From positions 500,129 to 564,128 of the forward strand of contig MU006238.1 of the NCBI GenBank assembly GCA_010093685.1: a stretch of DNA of 64,000 nt, written 5' to 3'. The notes under the pieces are model-generated. The model had not been told where the DNA came from. It worked only from the letters and a program-made list of their open reading frames with translations, and did not search any database. The position numbers and the translations under genes were made by a program. This DNA is from Ophiobolus disseminans. Taxonomy: Eukaryota; Ascomycota; Dothideomycetes; Pleosporales; Phaeosphaeriaceae. Positions 49,158-59,904 of this stretch are shown piece after piece (the first letter of the stretch is position 1; each line of letters begins with the position of its first letter).

Positions 49158-50453
49158 GATGAAAGCGATGGGTGTAATAAAAGCCAAAAAATGGTAACGT
49201 GCAGTAGCTGGTGCATTCGATATAATACCCGGCAGCTGCACAGCGAAGGCCGTGTGTATGCGAGCTATGCACGCCACAGGATGGGACTCACCAGTCTGCG
49301 CTTGACTCTGCACGCGACGAGTTGGAGTTGTTTCCTGCTGCCGCAGAAGCGAAAGAAGCAGGTGCCATTGTTGTGGTGTTGTGGGAGGAAGGTGCTGTGG
49401 GGCGGATTGAGGCTGTCGAGGGCACGAATTCGAGATGCTGAGTGCGGGAACACGGTTTGTTGTTTCGAGCACGGTCGGTAGCGATGATGTCAAGCTTGCA
49501 GGCGCTACGAGCTAGACAGGTTGCGGGTATGTCGTTGTAGGAGAGTCGTGGTACAGTTTCGTCGTCGCAGCAGTCGTGTTCGCGTTGGAACAGAGAGGAG
49601 ACTTGAACATTTGAGATTGTCTCGTAGCCGAAGACTCACGGCACGTGACCATGCCGACAGCCCAGCCATCCGATCCACAACGCCACCACGCAGCAAAAAA
49701 CGCGTCCATTACGCGCATCGCGAAAACACCATCAACAGCCTCGGCAAAACGTGTATGAGACCCTGACCCACTGATGCAGCTTTGACGTCGCCTTCGTAGA
49801 CGGCGCTACCCTTCTTGTACCACACGGAAATAGCGTTTCAACATACAATGTCTCTGCTCAGTCGCAAATACGTTTCGCAGTATCATGCGTCTTTGAGTTA
49901 TTGGACCAACTCTGCCTAGTCAAAATCGGTGGCCTGCAGGTTCATGTCTCTGCTGGCGTCTTGGACGGCAACTCTAACTAGCTGTGGACGTCCTGTTGAG
50001 TTCCCACCACATGGTATTATAGGGGTCTAGTTAATACTATGCACATCCGCGGCAAAGTCCTTCAAATCACGTACTGTCTTCAACATTTCTCCGCGAACGA
50101 TGTCATTAGGTCATGCCACTTCATTGTCATTTTCAGTCTCGGTCAATACTTTCATAAGTTTGCTGTCGTCTAAGTGAGCTCGCACAAATGCGTTCGCCAG
50201 TGCTGCTAATGGGTACAGGTTTGCTGTTAGCCTTGGACAGGTGCTTTGTACACCAGAGCAGAGGACGAAACACCAATCAAAACTAGTCTCACGTTGAACA
50301 AGTGCGCTTAGCATCTTCCTCATTCCACGCCAGCAGGTACTTCTGGCGTTTCCTGCGATGTCCCATCTTCCACGGGTTGACGTGCAGTACGCTAAAACGG
50401 AGCTTTTGGCCGCAGCTCCACTGGTTTCTTACTGAGTGTGCCTGTGCATCTGT
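49158..50453. other. divergent intergenic region
   Basis: 5' regions of the GYF gene (minus) and the Met-Gly-repeat gene (plus). On the minus strand, 50042-50323 reads as 70 codons, a TGA and 23 more codons in one frame. It could be a worn coding remnant, but no family was recognised. Confidence 0.4.
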
Positions 50454-50460
50454 ATAAAGA
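50454..50460 (+). promoter_or_regulatory. TATA box of the Met-Gly-repeat gene
   Basis: TATAAAG lies about 300 nt before the preferred ATG at 50761, with a pyrimidine-rich stretch between. The ATG at 50479 is only 19 nt past this box and so unlikely to be translated; this decides the start. Confidence 0.5.
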
Positions 50461-50760
50461 CAACTCTACATCCGGTCCATGCTTCAACGACTCTTTTGCG
50501 CCAGTGTGACACAGGTCCCGTGTTGTTCATTGTTCTCTGTCCTAGTCTCGACTGTTTGTCTTCGTTCGCTCATTGTCAAAACTTCGTCAGACCAATCTTT
50601 GATAGCGCTGCATTTCCCTCTCCACTTCATATTGATACTCGTCCGCAATCATCACGCATCTCACACTCTCATAACCGACATAGCCGCACAATTCAACCTC
50701 GGACCCAACGGCGCGGTAACTCCCAAACCCGGTGTGCTCGGCCATCCCCATCGAGGCTAC

Positions 50761-51588
50761 ATGCATCGACCAAAATACTACGAGGAGTCATGTTCTGGTG
50801 GCAGTGATGGCCTCGGCCGAGATCACGAAAGATTGCTTGCAGACCTTCTTCGGCGAAGACAAGCCGGCATGTTTGGCGGTCAACATCCAGGATTAGGGGG
50901 TATGGGCGGTCACCATCCAGGCTTAGGACGTATGGGCGGACACCCACCACCGTTTATGGGAGGACAGGGCATGCATCCGATGATGGGGCGACCTGGCTTT
51001 CCTCCGCCGATGGGTATGGTGCCTAGTATGGGTATGGGTATGAGCATGGGCATGCCTCCTGGTATGGGTATGGGAATGGGAATGGGAATGCCGCGTGGTA
51101 CGGGAATGGGGATGCATCCAGGAATGGGAATGGGTATGGGTATGGGCCCAGGTATAGGCATGGGCATGGGCATGGGCATGGGACCCAGCCGATCACCCTT
51201 CCTCCACTCCCCCTTCGGTCACGGCGGCCCCGGCCCCCCGCGCGCCCACTTCTTCCCCCCAAACCGGCACGCCCACTCGCCCTTCTCACACTCACACTCA
51301 CGCCAAAGCCCCTTCTCATCACGCAGAATGTTCGATGACGACGACGACTACGACGACGACTACCGCATGCCGTCAAGACACAGACACTCCAGGCAAATGA
51401 GAGGGGGCTTTCGATTTGCGTCACGGAATCCCGCACGGAGGAGAGGGTATCGGCCGGGCATGCTTGATGAGTCGGACGATGACTTTGATGAGTATGAGGA
51501 TTATGATGAGAATTTTGAAGATGAGGATGACTATGAGAGTTATGTGCCGAGAAGGTCGCCGCAGAGGCGGTGGCGGGGAGGATATTAG
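50761..51588 (+). CDS. Met-Gly-repeat protein with acidic, Arg-rich C-terminus
   Basis: A 275-residue frame from the ATG at 50761 (MHRPKYYEESC); the frame is open further upstream to 50479. A short charged N-terminal segment (HERLLADLLRRRQ) is followed by GQHPGLGGMGG repeats. Residues about 84-140 are almost pure Met-Gly dipeptides with a few Pro, Ser and Thr. Then come a Phe/His/Ser segment, an Asp run (about 190-202), basic RHRHSRQMRGG and NPARRRGYR, a second acidic stretch, and the ending RRSPQRRWRGGY. No signal peptide is evident from this start and no known domain is visible. Alternating acidic and RGG-like basic blocks suggest a disordered, perhaps nucleic-acid-binding protein (inference). 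Start uncertain. Confidence 0.6.
   Translation: MHRPKYYEESCSGGSDGLGRDHERLLADLLRRRQAGMFGGQHPGLGGMGGHHPGLGRMGGHPPPFMGGQGMHPMMGRPGFPPPMGMVPSMGMGMSMGMPPGMGMGMGMGMPRGTGMGMHPGMGMGMGMGPGIGMGMGMGMGPSRSPFLHSPFGHGGPGPPRAHFFPPNRHAHSPFSHSHSRQSPFSSRRMFDDDDDYDDDYRMPSRHRHSRQMRGGFRFASRNPARRRGYRPGMLDESDDDFDEYEDYDENFEDEDDYESYVPRRSPQRRWRGGY
51010..51182 (+). repeat. imperfect GGTATG/GGCATG hexamer repeat, coding for Met-Gly
   Basis: About 170 bp of degenerate hexamers (GGTATG, GGAATG, GGCATG) run in frame with the gene, interrupted by CCT, CCG and CAT codons. Length differences between strains would be expected. Confidence 0.85.
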
Positions 51589-51825
51589 TGTCTTTGATTT
51601 GCGTAACTCCAGCCCCTGTCTGCGATTTTCTCGGGCTTTTCCGCACAGCGCCTTTCTCCTTTTCATGGCGTATTGGTGGAAGACATTTTTCGTTTATACG
51701 GAATCCTGTTTGATGTTCCTACACATAGCAAACGCCCCGTTTGCACACTCCACGACGAACGCCTGCTCCGAGCGGGCGGTACACACTTCACTACCATGCC
51801 TATGGATATGGATATCTCCCTCGCC

Positions 51826-51832
51826 TATAAAA
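51826..51832 (+). promoter_or_regulatory. TATA box of the small eight-Cys gene
   Basis: TATAAAA lies 64-70 nt upstream of the ATG at 51896 and is followed by a long CT-rich tract ending CCACAATG, a textbook fungal core promoter and start context. The rest of 51589-51895 is the 3' flank of the Met-Gly gene. Confidence 0.55.
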
Positions 51833-51895
51833 CCATACCAGTATACAGTTCCTCCTTCTTTTTCTTTTCTATCCTTCTCCGCATCGCCCTCCACA

Positions 51896-52105
51896 ATGTG
51901 TCTCCTCCTCCACTACACCTACACTTGTCATCCTTCTGCCTCGGAATCAGTCTTTCGACCATGCTACATCGACGGTCACAAGGAAACCACTCTCTTGAGA
52001 ACGTGTCCACGGCTTTGGGAGAAATGGGTTGAGTCGCCGGAATGTGTGGCGTGCATGCATAGGCTGGTGGGGGATTGTGGTGATGTGAGGGAGGGTGTAT
52101 GTTGA
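51896..52105 (+). CDS. small eight-cysteine protein, 69 residues
   Basis: An intronless frame starting MCLLLHYTYTCHPSASES with an excellent start context and TATA box. Cysteines are at residues 2, 11, 23, 37, 50, 53, 61 and 69, with C50-x2-C53 and nearby His (about 6, 12, 28, 55). There is no signal peptide, so the cysteines more likely bind zinc in the cytoplasm or nucleus than form disulfides of a secreted effector. The middle part (VFRPCYIDGHKETTLLRTC) looks like constrained coding sequence. I do not recognise a named family. The same frame is open upstream through the end of the Met-Gly gene region, but the core promoter supports this start. Function unknown. Confidence 0.55.
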   Translation: MCLLLHYTYTCHPSASESVFRPCYIDGHKETTLLRTCPRLWEKWVESPECVACMHRLVGDCGDVREGVC

Positions 52106-52342
52106 GAAAGTATGCAGTAGAGATGTGCGCATTAGGGTATATTGGATTTGAGGCATCGTGGAAGCTCGCCATCGTAGTAATTTGCGAGATTTGCGTCGTT
52201 TGGTGGTGTGTATTGCCAACCTTGGCAGTGGAGTCTGGGCCGGTTCGACATATCCGTTGACTGTTTGACGAGCAAGCGTTCACTGGTTGGCAAACGACCT
52301 TTGATGTTTCAATGCCTCTGTGGTGAATTGTTTGTTGCTAGC

Positions 52343-54654
52343 TCAGTAGATCTTGACCTCTTCCACTGTGGCTCGTCCATCTCGGAGCAGGTCGCCGGCT
52401 TCGCCGTCCATTAACCCGTGGACCTTGCAATTACCCACAAATTTGTAGCCGTCGCCGTGTTTTCGAAGCACGACTGGAAGAGTGTAGCCATTGAGTACAC
52501 AGACGAGGTCGCCGACTTCAGTGAAAGGAGGAAAGATTCCCAGCAAATCCGAAGTGGTACAACCAAATCTGTGCATGTTCAGTTGGGTCATTGCTGCCGC
52601 GTAGTGAAACGTGTCGTCCAATATCTCTGGCCGTTTGAGAGGGTCCCTTGATATCCAATACCGGGCTCTTACACCCATACGATATCCCCAATCCACATGC
52701 ATGCTTCTATCATCGATAACACCAGAAATCCATCCCAGATCCAGCGGCACATGTTGTGCATCAAGCTCACCGGTCGGCAATGGATCTATGCAAAGGCTCC
52801 TATAAACTGTCGCTCTATCCACACCGAGTGTCTTGTGGCATTGGTCTTCCATTTCGTTGACTAAGAAGTCCAGGAACAAATCCAAAAGTCGAGGAAGGTC
52901 TACTTCAGGCCGCTCCCCAGCTATCAACACTAACATCTTATATAACAATGGTAGATTGGTGGAGCTGAGAGGATTCAACCTGACATGTTGGTCAAAGATC
53001 CACAACAGCCACTGACCAAGCTCTACTTGGTGTCGTTGAGCCTCACGACTCGTTTGGACTATCGGCCCAACCTTGATGAGGTGATCAATGATAACGGTAG
53101 TACAGCAGAGAACCAAGTTTTCGAGCCTTGGCTTGGTAGTGTCTTGCGTGAAAACGCCATTGTCGCCATTACCAGCAATATAGAAGAATGTCAGCATGGC
53201 ACCTTAGTTCACACAGTACATGTGAACTGCATCCTCATGTGACCCTTAGTCACATGCTTACTCATCTGGTTGTGTATATAATCGCTCTCCATAGCTCTCT
53301 CAATACAAAAACCTTCTCCCTCTTTTCTGCCCTGTCTCTCACATCCGACAAAGAACTTTTTCTGATAATTTGGTGCGCTGGGCTCCGACCCGTGGGCTGC
53401 AACCCCCTCATAATTCAATGCCCAGGAGCATAACTCCGGTACGCGGTCCCAAATGGATCCGATGCCGGCAGCATCAAGAAAGAACAGGTGAGTTGGCTCC
53501 TTTCCAACCCTCTCCTCAGGAAACTCGGCGCAAGTGGCAAACCAACTTGCAACGAAATCGTGGTACACTTGGGCTACCGTCTTCTCTGCGCCGTAATCCG
53601 CAGGAACATCATGTCCAATTATACCTCCCAGGCCGTACACATAATCCTTTGGGTCCGTGGCAACGAGATCATGTGCGAGGATGCTCAAGGAGTATTTTAT
53701 TCTCTTATCCAACTGCCTATTTGTGCGTTGGTATCGAGTGAATTTTATGTTGGCGAACGGATGGTGTGCTGAAAACTGCGTTAAAAGGCCCAGCTCTAAG
53801 GCAGGCATGCCTCTTGGTAGGTCCATAATCCCATAGTTCAGCCGGAAGAGCGTCTTCCATAACAACACACTACATACTATTCTCCAGGATGTTGTTGCCG
53901 TCCCGCACAGCATAATTAGGTCTCGGGCTAGGACAACTTCCTGGAATATCCAGACTCGACTCCAATAAGGTAAATTGATTAATTCACTGATGGCGCCGAA
54001 AAGGCTCGCAGCAGATTCTGACCCAGGTGCAACGTCGTAATGGTTCTTGAGCCATTGTAGCTCATTGACATCCTGTGAGTGCTTTTCTTTAATATTATTG
54101 TCGATATTCTCAATGTTTGTGAAAGTGCCATATTTGGTCGCTTCCTGAATGCACTCATAGCTAGGGAGTTGAGAAATCGCGTCCGACACTAGGTTCAACG
54201 CGTAGATTCCACGACGGGCCTGCTCTTCACGTCCAAGCCACGAGAGCATCCTTTGTGCCTCCGGGTATATAATCTTCATGAGCGGAACCTGCTCGTTCTT
54301 TTCTTGCACGTCGGTTTGATTGATGCAAATGGCGTCCGCCCAAAGCCACTGGTCTTCTCCTGAAGTAGAGTAGCGGCCTTTTCCCCATTGATGATGAACA
54401 TCCCGAATCGCGTTTGCCAGGTTGATCGTGACAGCAAGTATTCCTCCATCGACGGTGATGTCTTCGGTGATGGCTGCATTGCCCCACATGTATGAAAGAG
54501 CGCTGAAGGCGGGGGAGTCGTCGAGCGATACGACTTTGAATCGGCAGGTGATGTGTGGCGTGGAGGACATGATGTTGATCAACCGTATCGACTTGCTCGG
54601 CTCGTCGAGCGGGCCGTAAGTATAAGCATCGCTGACTTGGGTCTCGCCAGCCAT
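52343..54654 (-). CDS. HET-domain (heterokaryon incompatibility) protein, intact
   Basis: Exons 54654-53262 and 53202-52343 give 750 residues. The 59-nt intron (GTAAGC donor, ACTAAG acceptor region) joins MS to AMLTFFYIAGNG in frame; its weak branch-acceptor spacing is the least certain part. HET signatures are FSALSYMWGNA (about 50-60) and WLWADAICINQTDVQE (about 103-118), then RMLSWLGREE, PYWSRVWIFQEVVLARDL and DPKDYVYGLGG. The C-terminal part ends in the usual GDLVCVLNGYTLPVVLR and FVGNCKVHGLMDGEA. The length is typical. HET proteins mediate vegetative incompatibility and cell death on contact with an unlike partner. Upstream frame continuing to 54999 lacks the domain start and is not included. 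Confidence 0.85.
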
Positions 54655-55277
54655 GATATGAACAACGGAATGGATGATGGTGTATGTAGGTAGAGTGGTG
54701 GAAAGTGGGAGCTGGGCCGAATCACTGGTATCAGTCAGACACAAGGCTGAGAGAATTGGTGAGGCCCAAGGCACAAGGCTGGAACCTTTCCATCGCAAGA
54801 CGGAGACACACAACAGCTTTATAAGCTCCCTATAGCAAGGCTGGGGAGGGATACATGCGTCATGCATGAGGCAGGTTTTAATTGGCCCAAGTCTTCGGAG
54901 CGGGGCATGACCAACGAAGGAGTTCGCATTTAGTGATGCACCGATGTCAGTTAACGTGCTGCGGTTTATCAGCTGTTGCAACAAGTCATATGCTACCATA
55001 CACTGGTATGTCTACCTTTATATCCTTATTAGAATTTCCTTGGGTCTTTATAATGCTATGAGGATATCCAGGCTCCCTATTAAATCCGAGCACGTGGTGG
55101 TTCATCACCAAGTACGAGCTTTTTCGTTCATCTTGTCTCTCCGTGCATCGAGAAAGCGGGACACAAACTGGTCATTCTCAGATCTCTGTTTCTAGGTGTT
55201 TCGACGCACCGAACGCTTGGAGTCTGAGAAGAAAGTGAATTTCGTATCAGCCATGCTAAACTGAAGAGTAACTTGCT
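54655..55277. other. intergenic region
   Basis: 5' side of the HET gene and 3' flank of the MFS gene, both minus strand. AT-rich at about 54990-55080. No feature was recognised. Confidence 0.45.
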
Positions 55278-56979
55278 TCACGTAGTGTACCTGAACCACG
55301 GCACATTATCAGCCAATTCTCTCTCAAGCGACTTTTGCTCTTCCGTCAATTCCTGCGATCCAGCTTCCAGCGCAATCTTATCGCGACGCGCATTCTCCCG
55401 CCCGCACCACGTCGACATGAACAGCGTGAGGAAGAACGCCATGCTGCAAAACATTAGCAACCATGACCCACGCGCAGCATCGTGCGATGAACATACCTCA
55501 CAATACCGATCAAAATACTATGCCCCGTGATAAACCTCGGCCCGTCCCTCGAGATATACACATACGACGCAATGATGCCGCCACAATTACCGCCCATGAC
55601 TTGCATCGCAATACCGGTGCCGCGTTTCAAACTGCCTCCAATGTTCCCACTGTTCCACGCCATGCCCAGTGGGATCTGCGGGTAAATGCCAATCGCTGCG
55701 AGCACCGTACCAGCATACTGCACACTTGGTTTCTTCGTCGCAGCCAGCATCGAAAAACCCGCAATAGCCACGAGTTGGAACGCCAAAAGGAAAATGCCAC
55801 GCTTGCGCACTTTATCCGCGTACCAGCTCGCCGTGATTGTGAAGAAGCATGCACATACGTACGGCGGGACGGACATGAGTTGTGCGTCGTTTGCTGTGTA
55901 GCCCATGTTCTTGATGATGGTTGGCAAGAACAGTGCGAAGGAGTATATCGGGCAGAAACCGGCCATGCAGATTAGCATGAAGATGTAGATTTTCCAGTCT
56001 TTGATAGCTTGCCAGACGTACTTCATGTCGAAGTCGTTGGAGAGGTGGCCGTGGTCTGCATGTAGGCGGCGTTCCACTTCGTCGCGTTCGTTGGGGGAGA
56101 GGAATTGGGCGCTGTGAGTTATGAGAGTGTGTCAGATGTTGGAGTGGGAGATAGAGACTTACGTGGATGGGTAGTCGTATATGCACCAGTATGCAATAAT
56201 GGAGACGATGATGCTTAGTATCCCTTCCAGGATGAAAATCCAAGCCCATGCTGCCCTCCCACCGACGCCATTCATCTCTGCAATACCTCGTGCAAGTATG
56301 CCACCAAAGGCTCCGGCTAGAGTTGCGGCTGAGAAGAACAGAGCCATGCGGAAACCACACTCATTACGAACATACCATTGAGTGATGTAGTAATTAACAC
56401 CAGGGAACAAACCACCTTCAAACACTCCCAGGAACACACGCGTCGCCATCAGGCCGGAGTAGTTGGACACAAAGCCCTGGCATATCATGGCCACGGACCA
56501 GAAGAACATGATGAATGTCAGCCAGATCGAAGGCCTCGTCCGTTTCATCATCATGTTCGATGGTATCTCAGCTGCGATGTAAAACGGGAAGAGCACAGCG
56601 AGGCAGTCATTGTACTGCAAGCCATGAAGCTTGAGGTCTTGCTCGAGGTGATCGAGGCGCGCGTTTCCAATATTCGTGCGATCGAGGAAACAAAGTCTAA
56701 ACCCCATGGTAAGCAACAAACCGCCTAATCATGGGGTTAGTTCCGTAATACGTACAAGTAGATCAGTGACATAAATGGGATGATATGCCAATCAAGTTTG
56801 CGTAATAGCTTTTTCGTCGCATGTTCATCGTAGCCCTGCAACTCGACATCTCCAGACGCAACATCGACAGCCGTCTCGCTGGATGCCTTTTTCTCCATCT
56901 TTGATCCTACCGGAAAGGAATGAATCGCATCGCTAAAGATTCTGGGGTACTCTGGGCCCAGATAAAGCATTTTCTCCAT
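55278..56979 (-). CDS. MFS transporter, anion:cation symporter (Dal5/allantoate permease) family
   Basis: Exons 56979-56756, 56696-56163, 56111-55497 and 55443-55278 give 512 residues. Each junction keeps frame: the first restores SLIYLLCFLDRTNIGNARL and the last GIVSMAFFLTLFMSTW. The start is MEKMLYLGPEYP; the upstream frame lacks an ATG. About twelve membrane spans are expected. Family motifs are LDRTNIGNARLDHLEQDL, SNMMMKRTRPSIWL, RVFLGVFEGGLFPGVNYYIT and QWYVRNECGFRMALFFSAA. The soluble ends are short and polar. Members import allantoate, ureidosuccinate, nicotinate, pantothenate or other organic anions. The substrate cannot be read from the sequence. Three HGATAR sites lie upstream (57079, 57258 and 57493 areas), near the chance expectation. 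Confidence 0.92.
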
Positions 56980-57756
56980 GTCAGCACTCTTTTGGCTACC
57001 CGCCTCGTAACCGAATTGCCCGTCAGCATGGTACAACGCACGAGTTCTAGATTCTAAACAATGCCTGGATAGCCTTGGAGATAGTTCCAGCCCTGTGGTA
57101 CCTATCTGACGCGCCTTGCTCTTTCCGTTGCCATCCCCCGAGGCTGAAGATCTTGTACGACGCTAGCTTCGTGCTAAATGGTGGAGGATCTGCGTCGGTT
57201 TGTATCGATATATTAGCCGGTCAGCAGGGTACATCATCCCAATGAGGGTGGTGATGTTTTGATAAGACATCGCCCAAGCTGAGGCTTGAGTGGTCAAGCC
57301 ACGAAGCTTATGCATATTGGGCTGACATGCATCGCAGGGGGTTTGGACGGCGGGTCGCCTCGTTCTTCAACGCGTTATGCAGAGTGAGCGACGTTTAGCA
57401 TGTGGAGTACTGCGGTATCTCAGAAGACGAGGGCGTAAATTTAGTCGGGTACCTCTCATTGTTCAGTTTGAGTAGCGATGTTCGATGCGCCGGAGATAAC
57501 TGACTATTTTGAGACCAGGCGTAGTACAGTATGGCTGCTTGGTGAGCGCATTAGTGCTTGCCCTCCAGACGCGAGTTACACAAGGTACCCCTCTACACCT
57601 TCCACACGCCGCGGCACTCATCCATATTTCTAATCTCGAACCGGATGCAACATTGAACGGCCATGCTAGTTGCCGTGAGATTGGGTATACAGATCCAGAT
57701 AATCCTCCTGAATAGCGGCGACGCGGCAATTACTCTGTTATCTCTTGAGAAATCCC
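56980..57756. other. intergenic region upstream of the MFS gene
   Basis: Holds the promoter of the MFS gene and the 3' flank of the F-box-like gene. GATA-type hexamers AGATAG (about 57079), TGATAA (about 57258) and AGATAA (about 57493) could bind AreA-like nitrogen regulators, but their number is not above chance. No gene was seen. Confidence 0.4.
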
Positions 57757-58344
57757 TCAGTAATACGGTGGTTTTCGCAATCCGCACCGCAAAAGACAAT
57801 GGAGAAAGTACGCATCGTCGTCGCTATTCTTGCCCTTGAGAAGTTTTGGTGGAATCGTAGCTCTATTCCTGAGAATGGCAAGATTCGTTTCGAAGTAAAA
57901 GCACGACAGTTCTGGGCAATCGGGTTTTGACTTCAACAACGGAGTGTGTTTTCTAGATGTCTCGAGTGGTAAGGCGAAGAGGATAGCGACAAGCTTATCG
58001 GGCGCAACCGAATGAGATGAGGACACTCGTTTCCAAGCAAGCTCCAGGTACAGTTTAAACCTCGAAGGGGTCATGAACTTTGCAGACAGGATACGGGATT
58101 GCGGGGACTGTGTAAGCGCGAGGTCACCGCCTCTCAGGGAGCGGTTCGGGTAATCGCCTGGACTTCGATAGTCATCTAGTGAGCCTGTACCGAATAGTTT
58201 GGGAATGCTGATCTCGCGGAAGGCTTCTTCGTTGCTGAGTTTTGCGCCAATGATGTGGCTACAAAATGGCAAACTGATGTTTTTTGAGTAGAGAAGAATG
58301 GGTTGAAGGAGCTCTGCAGGTAAGCTTTCGAGTCGGGACAGCAT
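57757..58344 (-). CDS. short F-box-like protein, possibly C-terminally truncated
   Basis: Single-exon frame of 195 residues. The N-terminus LESLPAELLQPILLYSKNIS followed by LPFCSHIIGAKLS resembles the degenerate F-box of a large dothideomycete family. The later segment FMTPSRFKLYLELAWKRV and IPPKLLKGKNSDDDAYFLH fit the same family (remembered, not searched). Relatives are usually longer (about 350-450 residues), and this frame stops at PPYY with no obvious continuation, so it may be truncated. F-box proteins bring substrates to SCF ubiquitin ligases, but many of these family members have no tested role. Confidence 0.5.
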   Translation of the reverse strand: MLSRLESLPAELLQPILLYSKNISLPFCSHIIGAKLSNEEAFREISIPKLFGTGSLDDYRSPGDYPNRSLRGGDLALTQSPQSRILSAKFMTPSRFKLYLELAWKRVSSSHSVAPDKLVAILFALPLETSRKHTPLLKSKPDCPELSCFYFETNLAILRNRATIPPKLLKGKNSDDDAYFLHCLLRCGLRKPPYY

Positions 58345-58840
58345 GCTGGCGCTAGTTGATAGGCTCGGTGCAGTGTTGAGAACAGATAGCTGTAGTTGGA
58401 GACAATTGGGATGGCGACTGGAGCGCTACTTGTTGCGCAAGGTGACAGCAAGATTGCCGATGCAGGTCTGCCTAACAGCTTCGTTGGGTTCCATCATTTG
58501 CGTTCTTGGCAAGAGAATATGACGAAACGCTTCGTGGTTGAACAGCAAGAGTGAATTGAACAGCCGGGTGCCACTTGGGCACATGCAGCATGCTTGAGCT
58601 CACGTGAGGATAAGATAAGAAACACTTCGCGCTAGCTGCGCACAGACAGAAAGCGCCAACTTCGCACCTTGATCTCCAATATTGTCTCTTAGAAGTAGAT
58701 AGAAAGAAAGAAGCGCTTAAACCCCGTGTGTGAGGTGGTATGGCCTCACCACAGCACACGTTTTGAAAGCTCGAAGATAGCAGTAAGTCATTATATCATT
58801 AGCACATTAGAAGATCGACGACCAAAGTAACGGACGTGAA
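58345..58840. other. intergenic region
   Basis: Lies between the F-box-like gene and the 3' end of the Tvp38-like gene, both minus strand. No supported feature. Confidence 0.45.
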
Positions 58841-59904
58841 TCAGACCATCGTCGTTGGCTGCGTCGGTTGCATCGTCCACTCCACAGGCTCTTCGTCATA
58901 CCGTCTCTCGAACGCGCTCTGGACGTTCGGTACCATCTCCACGCCATCGGCTCTCTTCACTCTTCTCAGCTCTTGCTCTTCTAGCAACACTTTCTTGACG
59001 TTCCTCATCTTCATATAGATCCACACACCCAACGCAAGCGTAATTATGGCGATGATGACGAACATGACCGTCTTGATCTTGCTGTCTTCGTTCTTCTGAA
59101 CTAGCAGCACACCGAGATAGACCAAGACAATCTGCTTCGGTAGTGAGAGGAAAGTTGACACAAAAAAGTGCCAGAACTTGACGTCGCAAGTTGAAAACAC
59201 GGCAGTGGAGAAATGCGATGGTACGGCGGACAGACGGATGACGAGCACGATCCAGAAGCCGCCGTCGCGCGTCAGACGTGCGAGCGCACCGTAGTTGAGA
59301 TTCTTGCGTTCGAGCTCCTGTGCTTTGCGACGGAAGAGATATTTGAACGCGAACCATGTGCCAACTGATTCGTGATTAGAAAGCGAACTGCAAGCAGGAA
59401 GGAAAACTTACTTTCGCCGATAAAGGTCCCAGCTGCGACAATTGCGAACCCTATCCAAAGACCGTAGACGACACCACATAACAATGCGATGACCTCGTGG
59501 CCGAATAATGGGGGAAATGAGATGACAAAGAGGATGGCGATAGGGATTAGCCAGCCTGCTGGCAGATCGCGAACTTTTTCCGAGAAGGGACGTAATTTCT
59601 TGATGTTTTGTTAGAACATGCATAGATCGAAAGCAATCATGTGACATACTGCGACGACTTCATCGTGCTTTACCGTGATGAGAACTGTCGCAATGAAGAT
59701 CGCGATGCCGAGTATGTGCCACGCTGTCGCTTGTCAGCATATCGACGAATGTTAGGCGCGACGCAACGCACGTATGTATTTTGGCGATAGTAATATCTTC
59801 TTCCAGTTTATTGACCTGTACTCGGTGTTTTCGGTTGACGACTCGTGCTTCTGGCCTCTTATTGCCTCCATCTCAACATCGGCTTCCCGTTTCTTGAACA
59901 ACAT
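58841..59904 (-). CDS. Tvp38/TMEM64-family (VTT/SNARE-associated) membrane protein
   Basis: Exons 59904-59772, 59723-59650, 59598-59412 and 59364-58841 give 305 residues; all phases match. The N-terminus is charged (MLFKKREADVEMEAIRGQKH). A first span follows the join PKYIPWHILGIAIFIATVLI. The VTT domain runs from FPPLFGHEVIALLCGVVYG through FAIVAAGTFIGEIGTWFAF and RDGGFWIVLVIRLSAVPSHF to FFVSTFLSLPKQIVLVYLG. A last span (TVMFVIIAIITLALGVWIYM) precedes a polar tail. Relatives sit in Golgi, ER or vacuole membranes. VTT proteins as a group (TMEM41B, VMP1) include lipid scramblases, so lipid movement is possible here (inference). It is divergent from the RING-YEATS gene. Confidence 0.9.

Noticed and set aside
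50479..50760. Longer N-terminus for the Met-Gly-repeat protein
   Set aside because: The ATG at 50479 is only 19 nt after the TATA box and the added sequence reads like an untranslated leader.
57060..57500. Three GATA hexamers as a nitrogen-control region for the MFS gene
   Set aside because: HGATAR occurs about once per 340 bp by chance on two strands; three in about 780 bp is not meaningful without binding data.
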